Positions 44,871 through 56,900 of a DNA stretch of 64,000 nt are shown piece after piece. The position numbers and the translations under genes are program-made. The stretch's first letter is position 1; each line of letters starts with the position of its first letter. This stretch comes from Saturnia japonica. Taxonomy: Eukaryota; Arthropoda; Insecta; Lepidoptera; Saturniidae. Under the pieces are notes generated by a model. The model was not told the origin of the DNA, made no database searches, and worked only from the letters and a program-made list of their open reading frames with translations. The DNA lies in the NCBI GenBank assembly GCA_033032175.1, contig CM065318.1, positions 14,136,001 to 14,200,000 on the forward strand, read 5' to 3'.

Positions 44871-45328
44871 AGTGTTGGGTCGTTTCTGTTTTTTCGTAAA
44901 ACGAAACGAAACGCTTTTTTACACTCAAGGAACCGTTCTTCCGTTCATCGTTACGAACCAGTTATAAAAAACCGCTTTTTTTCCAGTTCGAGAAATAAGT
45001 TTATTGAAAAAAACGAAAATTTGACGTTTAACCAAAAACCAGTTTTTATTCGTTTCTTCGCTTTCGTTTTTCTTTTACAACCAAATTTGTATTGTACAGT
45101 TTTGGTAATAAGATTCATTGTAGCTTGTTCGTTACTTCCAATATAAAGTAGTTTCTTGTAACGGTTTACTGTTCATTCAATTATAGTCCTTATAAATATT
45201 ATCATAGATCTGTTACATCAAAAACGATCTCGTTCGTTTCGAAACTTGTTGTTCTTAAATAGAGAACAGTTCGTTCGTTTTTCATAGAAGAACTGGTTAT
45301 TAAAAGCGTTTCGTTCAGAAACGCCCAG
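44871..45328. mobile_element. MITE-like element rich in GAAACG
   Basis: Left end AGTGTTGGGTCGTTTCTG and inverted right end ACTGGGCGTTTCTG form imperfect terminal repeats. Inside, TTTCGTT/AACGAAA motifs recur on both strands. No TSD was found and no ORF. Confidence 0.6.
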
Positions 45329-45340
45329 TCCTTAAACAGC

Positions 45341-47684
45341 GTGACCAGATTTAGCAAATTTCTACTTTTTTGGTAGATTTTGAGGTACTGGTAACAGAAT
45401 TTAGTATGTAAAAATTATTTGGTATATTTTAGTAGAATTCACGGTTTTCAGTTATTCTAATACTTTTTGGCATATCAGATATATGCGGGATATTCCCCCT
45501 TTCATGGAATGAATTGTAACTATTTAATTTTCATTCTTTTCGTTACCATTCGTGCCGTAAACTCAGAGTGTGATAGACTAGTGGGAATCCCTTTAATGAG
45601 AATTTTTTATAATCGAGTTTAAAATGAAACCTAAATATACACAAGGATATCGTGATAAATGGGAGCGAGATCCCTCATTTAAAAGTTGGTTGTATAAATC
45701 TAAGGTAAACACTAAGAGTGCTCATTGTAAAGCATGCAACTGTGAAGTACTAAGTAGAGTGGCGTCTTTGAAGGAACACATGGCTACATCAAAACATATA
45801 AAAAATATGAAAGGATATTCCGGTATTTCTGAGGTATGTAAGTTACTTACGTTAATATGTGGAATGAAATTCTTATTTAATTATTGTTGTTAAGACTTTT
45901 TTTTAATAATTTCAACTTACGTAGTAGTGTGAACCCGTATTATGTTCTAAAGTTTATGAATTTGATTTCCACTCAAAAGCAAACATTCGCTGATTTATGT
46001 ACGTTTATTACCTACACATTTTCATAACTACTACTATACAACTATGTGTGTTAATTCATGTTAAGTGGTATGTAAAAATTTCTTAGTTTTTGATACTTAG
46101 CGCTATATGAAATGTCCTGCATACTTATTTTTAACTTCTTTGGTTACAGATTGATACGATTTTATAACATCAACCATTTCGGAAGAAGTAAAAAAAGCAG
46201 AAATCAGCATTGTAGCTGCCTTAGGTGAACATAATATTCCTTTTCGCGTAATGGATCATGTAAGCGAAGTTATTTCAAGGGCATTTCACGACTCCGAAAT
46301 CGCAAAACGTTTTTCCTGTAGAACTAAATCTGCCTCAATTGCCTACAAAGTTTTAGGCAATAATTTCGAAGAAAAAATGTTTGCAGAATTACGTCCAAGA
46401 CTGGAAAATGAAATTGAGAGAAGCCCAGTATTTTCGCTCATTAGTCATTATCGACGAGATCACAGATGTCATTACTACCAAGGTAATTGCAGCAGCAATA
46501 AAGGACTACTCCGAAAAAATGCAATCTCCACAAACAAAGTTTTTGTTTATGGTGGACTTAAAAGGCGGAACTGCGCAGAATTTGTTTGATAGTTTAACAT
46601 GTTCTTTATCTGAAAGAAAGCTTAACATAGCCAATTTAAAAGGGTTCGCAGCTGATACCACGTATGTTATGTTCGGCGAAAGGAATTGCGTGATATCTAA
46701 AATTAGGGAAGTCAACCCAAACTTAATTATTTTTTAATGTATTTGCCACTCAACAAACCTTTCAGTGAGTTATGCATGAAAAAAATTACCTCGTTCTATA
46801 AAGTTGTTTGTCAAAGATGTTTTTTCATACCTCTCTCACAGTAGCCAACGACAAAGAGAGTTCGCCGAATTTTAAAATTTTACTGACACTCCAACTCGCC
46901 ATATGCTTCGTCATTATGATATCAGGTGGTTTTCTCTACATCAATGCATTCACCGAATTATAGAGCAGTGGTCAGCATTAAAACAGAAAACATACAAATT
47001 GTTGACAATGAATATAGGGAATTAAAATTAGATGTTTCCGTGTCTAATTTATTGTCAACTTCTAGTTCGACGTCTGAAATTTTATGGTGGATAAATTTTG
47101 GAGTGAAGTCCGCCAAATCAGTGATGCGAATAGCAAACCAAAGTATGGCAATTTTTCCCGATTTGTGAAGCAAATGACGATACTACCTTTGTCAAACGCC
47201 AAAGTAGAAAGAATATTTTCCGATATTAATAGGATTAAAAATCAAGATCGAAATCGATTTAATAATAAGAATGTTGCTGCAATAATGCATGGAAATGAGG
47301 GGCTACGACAGTTGGAAGGAGGATGTAGCAGATTTGATCCTGACAGAAGTATGATCAAGTTAATGAACTCAAAACAGCTTTATTACAATGTTACCCAACA
47401 TAAAGACGAAGAATCTTAACTTAAAGTTTCAGTTTTTTTTAATTATTATTATATATTTATTTATAATTTAATTTAAAAAACAACGTTGGTTTTTTAATTA
47501 ATGGTGGTTTCTTTGTTATTTTTATTATATTATCGTTTAATCAAGAAAACATTCATGTTTTTAGGTTGTAACACGACAGCAAAAAAATATACTACATTTT
47601 TAGTAATTTCTCGTTCTCCTTTGGTAGAATTCAGTAGCTTTTAACCTCCACAAGCAGTAGATTCATCAAATGAAATCTGGTCAC
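45341..47684 (+). mobile_element. hAT-like transposon with BED-type zinc finger, decayed
   Basis: The ends GTGACCAGATTT (45341) and its inverse (to 47684) bound the element. The plus strand holds a BED-like finger (CKACNCEVLSRVASLKEHMA, then KH) at 45624-45820. Further catalytic-core pieces lie at 46251-46735 (IIDEITDVIT, GFAADTTYVMFGERN), and the hAT C-terminal dimerisation region at 47090-47415 (LPLSNAKVERIFSDINRIK). Frameshifts and an internal deletion separate them. It lies just upstream of PHAX. Confidence 0.78.
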
Positions 47685-47843
47685 AAACTATTAATTCCTA
47701 CTATTACCAAAAATGACAGCATTACTTTACTCTATGAATGACAGCCAAAATCAAAAGAAAGTGAATAAAGGCGGAATTTGTTGTTTTCGATAATATACTT
47801 TCATGTTATTTTCTTTTTTATCATTATTGAAACCTCATAAAGG

Positions 47844-47903
47844 ATGTCAACAATTGAAGGAGATCTGGATGTCGAGGTGTCCAATGATCGAGAGGAAGGG
47901 GAG
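47844..47903 (+). CDS. Phax: PHAX exon 1
   Basis: ATG plus 19 codons, ending EEGE. The donor GAG|GTTAGG is weak but in phase 0 with exon 2. The upstream flank (47685-47843) shows no clear promoter motif. Confidence 0.8.
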
Positions 47904-50900
47904 GTTAGGACGCCGTTTTTATGCTATCTTTTTATTTCACTTTGTATGATAATAATAATACAAATGGCATTATAATTTTACGTATAACAGCTGAACAACT
48001 TAATGTACGGTAAATGTGGATTATAATACGTTCTGTAAATAGTAATTTTCCATAAAAAATATAATGTCTCTAAGGAATTTTAAAGGCGTACAATCTTATG
48101 TCGCACGCGAATGAAAAGACGAATTTATTCAGGGGTACCTACTCATTATTTTACGTTTGTGTACCCATTCTAAACTTAAGTTATTGTAGAAAATTGATTC
48201 TGTTTAATTTTATTGCATTCAAAACCAAAGAATTTGCTTCGTTACGATTCGGCGATGTTATTAAAAGTTCATATTATCCACAGTTAGAGGATTCTGATGT
48301 TGAAGAAGGAACATATATCCCCCTAACAAGACCAGAAAATTTCAACCCTCCTTCTCTGGTTCATATGCAAATACAAGATGAGCAAAGTGATGACCCATCA
48401 CCCCTTGAATCATCTGGTTCTGAATCAGATGATGAACCCCATCGACATCCCAAACGCACAAAAATAAGACCAAGGCGACCTCAACAATCAGGAAATACTA
48501 ACAAAAAAGAAAAATATAATATATGGTGCAAAGCTTTAGAGGTATGTTCAATTCAAACTACTAAAAAGAAAAGTCACTAATGCAAAATACATTTTTATTT
48601 TATTCTCACAGATTTTTGCATGGTAAGTCTATAAATTAAAATCAAATAATTCTTTATTCAATATTGGCCATAAGAAGGTACAGTAAAAGCTCTTTATTTG
48701 CGCTTTCTTCATTTGCATTTTCACTATTTGTGGATTTTAAAAATGCGAACCAATTTCTACATTCCCTGCTAAAGATTTCTTTATTTGCGGATCTAATTGG
48801 TACATTGACTGCAAACATAGCCGAAATTGCAAATGGAATAGGACGAGATGGATTCGAACATACAGAATTGTCACATTTAGAAGTTGCTTGAATCGTAAGA
48901 TGAAGATTTGACTGAAACTGACTTGGAGGAAATGTTAAATTCACAGTCCATTGAAGAAGAGGCTTCAACAAGCACAGGAAATGTGACATTTACTTTGAAA
49001 AATGTTAGTGAAGGTTTAAGAATGGCAAATGATCTTTCTGATTTCTTTATGAAAATTGATCTGTCTATAGAACAAAGTCTTATTTTTAAGAGGCAAATTG
49101 CTAATGCCTCTGCTGAATATCAGTCTGAATTGAAGCAGCTTTTAAAAGTTGCCAAGCAAGAAAATATTACAAAATTCTTTAAATGATTGCCTAAGCCGAT
49201 ATAAAGATTATTGATATAAGCCGATTGAATATGGTCAATAACTTAATTTTTTTTTTAATATACTTTTTTTTTATTTTGTCACCTAGGAACATATTCCCTA
49301 TATACAGTGTAAACTCTTTATAACGTTATCCTTTATAAACTCCCTGTAATGTTGAAGTGAGCCCAACTTGGTTGGTTTGCGTTAAAACCCACATATTGAA
49401 ACACTCTTTATAGCGATACCCCATTCTCTATTACGAAGAAATGTGTAGGAAGACGATTCCACCACATATCTAGATATGAATAGAATACATAAAATAATAC
49501 AAAACAAGTACTGGCATAGCAAAAAACGTCAGACAAAGTTATCAGACTATACAGGGTATTAGTAGACCGCTCCCGAAAATGAAGACAGACAATAGTACTA
49601 ATGACACCTTTGATGATGGGATGGAAAAAAAATTAATCCTGATAAAAAAAAAATCATATTATTTAAACTTTTTATTGGCATTATTTACGCTCCATGCGTG
49701 TTAGTACAGCTAAATGAAACGATAATTTCATAAAAAATACATTACTTTATTTAAAAAAAAACCAGCAATGAAACACAAAATCAAAAACAGCTGATGCTCG
49801 GATCAACGAACGCCCGGGCGCAGCGTCAATCTTGTGCTGCACGCAACTAACAATCAAATAAATACTTATTTACAACATTTGTCTAAATAACTAACTTATC
49901 TACTTTGCCACTGTGCTAGTCTTTACCTAGCCACTTTCTTTCGAATTCACCGGTTGAATAAGCTAAGTACCGGGTTCGATTCCCTGCTTATGAAAAAAAT
50001 ACTTGAATGAAATTTTAGAAAGGATAGATTCATGCTTTTTAATCCGTCGTGTAATTATGTTTATTACTCTGATGTATTCAGTTATGTACGATCTACTCAG
50101 ATCAGTTCAAAAATAAGTTATAAAAAAAAAAAATGGTATGAAACAGCTTACCGATCTAAATCCTCCGTGGCCTTATGAGATGCGGCTCAAATTGTGCCCC
50201 ATTCATTTCGAGGCAGATTTGAGCTCGGCGTTGCGTCTCCTTATGCAGTCGGGGCATCATCGTGGGGTCTTCGACACAGTCCGCACGTAATTTGTCGAAA
50301 ACATTCACGATCCTTTGGCGCATTTGGTTAGCACTATCACACTCACGATTAAAAGCCTTTCTTTCACATACCCCACAGAAAGAAGTGTAACGGGGTCAGA
50401 TCGGGTGACACGAGGTGGCCAAGCGTGTGGTCCTAGTCTGCCGATCCAGCGATCATCAAACAGCTCGGTGAGGTGCTCACGGACGAACCTTGCCACATGT
50501 GGAGGTGCACCATCATGCTGAAACCATGTGCGGCGATATTCAGTCAATGATAGGTCGTCTAAAATGTCCACTATTTGTTCATTTATAATGTTTAAATATC
50601 GCTGTCCGTCAAGTCGCTGTGGCAGAAATACTGGCCCTAGTATGCGATCCTTAAATAAACCTGCCCATACATTAACCGACCATCGGGTTTGGTGCCCGGT
50701 TTGTAGAACTGCGTGCGGGTTCACCTCGGAATACACGTGTGTATTTCTTCGGTTCCACAACCCGTTTCTGGTAAATGTTGACTCGTCCGTCCAGATGACG
50801 TGTTCAATGAAATCAGGGACACGTTGTTGCTGGTATAATAACCAACAGCAGAAAACTCGCCGGCGGTCGTGATCGCCGGGTACCAAAGCTTGCACTTTGT

Positions 50901-53900
50901 GCACTTTGTATGGCCGCATTCGGTTACGCTTTAACACCTTATGAACTGTCCAGTATAACACACTTGTTACATCTCGAAGCCTTAACAATTTAGCAATACC
51001 TCGTTTAACTAAGTTCGGATTTCAGCGAACGACATCAAAAATGCTCTCCTCGAACTAAATAGCCACTTGACTTCCACCTGTCGCTACTGGAGCAATGGGT
51101 CGATTTTCCAACACTCGCTGAAATGCTGCTGTTATCAGACGAGAGTCAGCCGGATGTCGAGCTGTCGGGAATCTCTCTCGGTAAATTCGCAATGCACGGG
51201 AAGCATTCCCGCGAGCTTCTCCAAGGCACATTAACATGTTACCGTATTCACGAGCACTATAAACGTACGCGTTAGGCATTATTAAAACAGAACAATAATA
51301 AAAACAACACAAACTTAACAAGATACACAAAATGTAACAATAAAATATTAACAAGAATTTAAATATCAATACGATTGAACGAATATCTGTCACTCATGCG
51401 CGCATGAAAGTCTAAATGAAACTGTCTCAAAAACTAAAAATACTAAATTTAATAATCAATCCCGCCAAAACAAACCGCTCCTTTGGCGGTGAGCCGCGGC
51501 CGCCGTTGACGGCACTTTGTACATTTCCACAGATCGATAAAGCGTTAGACATTCCCAACTTTTATTTTATAAGCTTAGCTGTTATTTATAAAAACTATTT
51601 AATCTTTTTATCTTTGATTTTATACAAGAAAATAAAAATGAAATGGTACAGAATAATTTAATAGTTGAAATTAATTGCAATTACGATTGTCAATTAATCT
51701 ATCAGAATGAATTTAAAATAGAATTCTTATACTTTATGTTAACACACTTCCGTTTTTAGTCCGGCCAATACTTTAATTTGAAAACAGGTAGGTACTTACA
51801 AAAATTACTTGCAAGTTTTATCGTGAACGCCGGCACCGCCTCTAATTCTTTTATGTCGCTTGCAAATTTAGTACCTACACCAGCAGGCCGCGGCCGCGGC
51901 CGCGTGCCAGTGCTGTGTTGGCGCGCTGGCACGGGGAAAGCGCGGTGACGCGGTGTCACCGCCGGTGTGTGTGTAAAATGAACGACTAAAATGAGCGAAA
52001 GTACGAAAAACCTAAAGTGTAGTGCTGTAATAATTCATAATGCATTGTTTTGTACAGAGTTAGATAGAAAAAATGAGGAAAATTTTACGGTGTGTATTTC
52101 TGAATCTTACAAAACAAAACACAGTAGTGAAAATAATTAATTTAGTATGTGCAGATTCTACGTCACAAGGTTCCTTTAGAATTGACATTCCAACTTCGTC
52201 ATTGCGTACTTTGAAGGAGAATCGAACCCGGCACTTAGCTATCTCAACGCCTGGCCCAAATCAGTACTGAACTGATCTGATACATAACTGAATACATCAG
52301 AATACTACTAAACATAGACGATGGATTAAAAATCTTGACTCTACCCTTGCTAAAATTTAATTGAAGTATTTTTTTAATTAGTGGGATATCGAACCCGGTA
52401 CTTTGATCGGATTGAAAGCGGCTAGGTAGAGACTAGCATAGTGGCAAAGTAGGTATTTAGACAAATGTTGTAAATAAGTACTTGTGCGATCGCCAGCTGC
52501 CGGCCGTAATTTTCGATAGATGTGACGTACCTACCTGTTTTCAAATTAAAGTATTGGCCGGACTAAAAACAGAAAGTCTGTTAATATAAAGTACAAGAAT
52601 TCTATTTTAAATTCATTCTGATAGATTAATTAATTGTCGATCATAATTGCAAATAGTTTCTTCAACTATTACATTATTCTGTACCATTTCATTTTTAATT
52701 TCTTGTACAAAATTGTAAATTTTTTAATTGTGTACGTGATAATCCAATTAGGTTAATTTAATATTCTAATATCATTTTTGTAGTAGCGAGCTTCTTGTTA
52801 CGTCAGGGTACAATTGATTGTATAAATGTATAAAAAAAAATTGAATTATAACTTCTAAATTCCATATGAAGACTAGTCAGTAGGGATAACTAAACTTATG
52901 AAATAATAGTCGTGAATGTAGGTATAACGGTTTATCGATCTGCGGAAAAGATCAAAGTGCCGCTTTCGACGCTAACGAGGGGCTACTGCAAGGAGGCGGC
53001 CCGCGGCGCTTTATTTCTTTTGGTGGGGTTGATTATTAAGTTTAGTATTTTTAGTTCTTGAGACAGTTACACTTTGACTTTCATTTCATGTGCGCGTGCG
53101 TGGGCGACAGATATTCGTTCAATCGTATTGTTAACTAAGTTCTTGTCATTATTTTATTGTTACGTTTTTTGTTTCTTTTTAAGATTGTGTTGATTTTATG
53201 AGAGTTTTGTTTTAATAATGCCTAACGCATACGTTTATAGTGTTCGTGAATACGGTAGCATGTTAATGAATAATGTGCCTTGGAGAAGCTCGCGGGAATG
53301 CTTCGCGTGCATTACGAATTTACCGAGAAAGATTCCCGACAGCTGGACATCCGACTGACTCTCGCCTGATAACAGCAGCTATTCAGCGAGTGTTGGAAAA
53401 TCGGCCCACTGCCCCAGTAGCGACAGGAGGTGGAAGTCAAGTGGCTATTTAGTTCGAGGAGAGCATTTTTGATGTCGTTCGCTGAAATCCGAACTTAGTT
53501 AAACGAGGTATTGCTAAATTGTTAAGGCTTCGAGATGTAACAAGTGTGTTATACTGGACAGTTTCCAAGGTGTTAAAGCGTAAACGAATGTGCCCATAAA
53601 AAGTGCACAAAGTGCAAGCTTGGTATCCGGTGAGAACGATCACTGGCGAGTTTTTTACCATTGGATAAGACCCGCAACAACGTGTGCCTGGTTTCATTGA
53701 ACACGTGATCTGGTGGAACGAGTAGACATTTACAGGAAACGGGCTGTGGAACCGAAGAAATATACACGTTTATTCCAAGGTGAACCCGCACGCTGTTCTA
53801 CAAACCAGGCACCAAACCCGATGGTCGGTTAACGTATGGGCAGGTTTATTTAAGGGTCGCATTCTAGAACCAATGATTCTGCCACAGCAACTTGACGGAC

Positions 53901-56900
53901 AGCGATATTTAAACCTCATAAATGAACAGTCGGAGGACATTTTAGACGATTTATCATTAGCTGAATATCGCCGAAAATGGTTTCAGCATGATGGTGCACA
54001 CCCATATCCTCAGATTCGTCCGTGAGCGCCTCACTGAGCTATTTGATGATCGCTGGATCGGCAGACTAGGACCATACTCTTGGCCACCTCTGTCACCCGA
54101 TCTGACTCCGTTAGTCTTCTTTCTGTAGGGGTATGTGAGAGAATGTGCTTTTAATCGTAAGTGTGTTAGTGCCAACGAAATGCACCAAAGGACCGTGGAT
54201 GTTTTCGACAAACTACGTGCGGACTGGGTCGAGGACTCCACGATGATGCCTGCATGAGGATACGCAACGCCGAGCCCAAATCTGCCTCGAAATGAATGGG
54301 GCACAATTTGAGCCGCATCTCATAAGACCACGGAAGCTTTAGATCGGTAAGCTGTTTCATACCTACATTTTTTATAAATAACTTAGTACTGAACTGATAT
54401 GAATAGGTACATAACTGAATACATCAGAATAATAAACATTCTTACACGATGGATTAAAAAACATGGCTCAATGCTTGTTAAAATTTTATTTAAGTATTTT
54501 TTTCATTCGCGGGGAATCGAACCCGTTACTTTTTTAATTCAACCGGAGAATTCGAATGAAAGTGGCCAGGTAGACACTAGCACAGTGGCAAAGTAGATAA
54601 GTTAGTAGTAGTAAATAAGTATTTGTGCGATCGCCAGCTGCGGGCCGCGCGAGAATGGCACCGCGCCGCGCTCGCGCTGGACTGGCGCCGCAACGCGCCG
54701 CGCCTGCGCGTTATTTGACCCGAGCAATCAGCTGTATTTAATTTGGTGTTCATTGCTGTTTTTTTTTTAGTAAAGTATTGTATTTTTTTGTAAAATTCTC
54801 GTTTCATTAAGTTGTACTAACATGATGGAGCGTAAATAATGCTAATAAAAAGTTTAAATAATATGATTTTTTTTAAAATCAGGATCAATTTTTTTTCCAT
54901 CCCATCATCAAAGGTGTCATTAGTACTATCGTCTGTCTTTATTTTCGGGAGCGGTCTACTAATACCCTGTATGTGTAAACAATAATTTATAAGCATTTAT
55001 TATCTAAGACATACATATTAAAAATTCTTGTTAATTTGGTTGTTTTTTTGTTGACTCCATATAACGATAACTCTCTATAACGACAAAAAATGCTCAGTCC
55101 TTTGAGTTTCGTTATAAAGAGTTTACACTGTATTTTATATTCACGGTTTTTGTATTCACGGCATATTTATGGAACATATACTCCACGAAAAAAGAGCTTT
55201 TACTGTATTATGAACTTTAAATCAATTCAATCATTTTGGAAAATATCCCAGAGTTATCGAGATGGACCGGTAGGGTAAGTAGGGTTTCCAGAGCTCTTTG
55301 GTGTAGGAGGTTCTGAACTTTTAGGTTTCTTAAAACAAAGGAGTAAATATTGTGTAATATTAAGTATTTGTAGTAAAGATAATATAGTAAATGTGATTCT
55401 GGCTCCTTTTAACTAAGGCTCTTAGTATTATACTAGTATTGCAACTATATTGTGTTACTGATAACAATATCTCCATCCTAAGTGAAGGATTAGCAGGCAA
55501 TTAATTTTATATTGAAAATATACATGAATATGTAACTATATTAAATTATATACCTAAATTAATAACTTTGGCAATCTCTAGATAAGCCCTTATGAGTACT
55601 AAAAACCATGTAAATAACTAATATTATTTTATTGCATAAAAGTTGTATAAAAGTTGCATAAAATGTCATCATTATCTTCTAAACTAAAGGATAGAAATAT
55701 ATAAATCAATATCATAATGAAATATATCAATTAACCCATTATTTATTTCAGGAAGATCTCCTTACAGAAGACATGGTTAGCTGCGATCTAACTAAGAGAA
55801 GTCGTTATGGTGTTGAATCTTATGATTATACAACTAAGTATAGATTAAATGATAATCAAGTATCTAAAAAAGTGTTCACTAATGACACTACTAATTATGT
55901 AATTGATAATGCTACAAATAAACGTAAGCACACAGACAGATCTAATGTAAAGTTACGATTAGGCAAGAGAGTGAATAGTAATCAGCAGAAGCAACGTAAA
56001 CAAGAACCAAAGTATTTGTCAGATTTGTCAGTAACCACAAGTGATCCCATAGACATTATAGGAGCCGATATAGCTGATAAATTATCTGAAGAAAAGAAAG
56101 AGTTAGTAGGTAAGTTTGAAGTCTGTATTCATGGTTTAAATAATCATATATGGGCAACAACCGGCCCCTGTAACATATAATCCAACCCGCGAGAAATTTT
56201 GAAAAACACCCAATAAAAAAAAATTATATTAGGTACTTATACTTATGGGAGTGACAGTTCACTTCTTGATCATCACCGCCACTCGGCTTGCTCGATCAAA
56301 TTCTCTGAGATTTGCCGCCTCACGGGCGACACATCGAAAGATTTATTGCTTCTCAATTATTCTAAACTAGTTTATTTCAGATTATTCCTTCATTTTGCCT
56401 ATATAAGCGGGTGGATGGCCCGAACGTTAGTTCAGTTCTATTTGAGCTACCGAGGTGATAACTTGGACAAACGATATCCTAGCGAACTGCTCGAGCCGTC
56501 AACTTGCTTTGTGACTTTGCGTGCATCTTGAGTGGTTCCTAACTATAGTTTGTTATTAAGTTTATTGAACGAAAAGTAAACAAAAATGATGTCTGGTGGA
56601 AAGAAACGAAAAGTAGATACAGAGGGTCGCCAGTTTCAAGAAAAATGGACTGAAGAATTCTTTTTTATCTTGCACAATGTTAAGCCTATTTGTTTGCTGT
56701 GTAATGAATCCATTTCAGTAATGAAAGAATTCAATATAAAGAGGCATTACTCAACCAAGCATGCTACGCTGCACTCACTGACAGGTCAATTAAGAACAGA
56801 CAAAATCCAGAAGCTTACCGCAAATTTGGAAAAACAGCAACAAATGTTTCATAAACAAAGAACACAACTTGATAATGTTGTGAAAGCTAGTTTTATAGTT

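Larger units (their letters stand above)
49552..54969. mobile_element. Palindromic Tc1/mariner-like composite (nest level 3)
   Basis: Ends CAGGGTATTAGTAGACC at 49552 and inverted at 54969, flanked by TA (49550-49551, 54970-54971). The arms 49552-51797 and 52531-54969 are reverse complements over most of their length, each with a transposase reading outward from the centre. The 733 bp spacer has a GC-rich stretch (51880-51970) and a third copy of the subterminal repeat (52255-52515; others at 49850-50130 and 54375-54640). It behaves as one insertion. Confidence 0.82.
49305..55130. mobile_element. Second Tigger-like MITE (nest level 2)
   Basis: Ends CAGTGTAAACTCTTTAT at 49305 and the inverse ending at 55130, with TA on both sides. 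Without the 5.4 kb insert it would be about 400 bp and non-coding. Confidence 0.82.
48681..55205 (+). mobile_element. Outer Tigger-like element in PHAX intron 2 (nest level 1)
   Basis: Ends CAGTAAAAGCTCTTT at 48681 and its inverse ending 55205, with TA on both sides. A plus-strand transposase C-terminus lies at 48890-49186 (DLTETDLEEMLNSQSIEE ... KQENITKFFK). The middle was filled by the element at 49305-55130. Confidence 0.82.

Noticed and set aside
49840..50000. tRNA gene in the palindrome arm (GGGTTCGATTCCC)
   Set aside because: Only the B-box word fits; it recurs four times in the repeat family.
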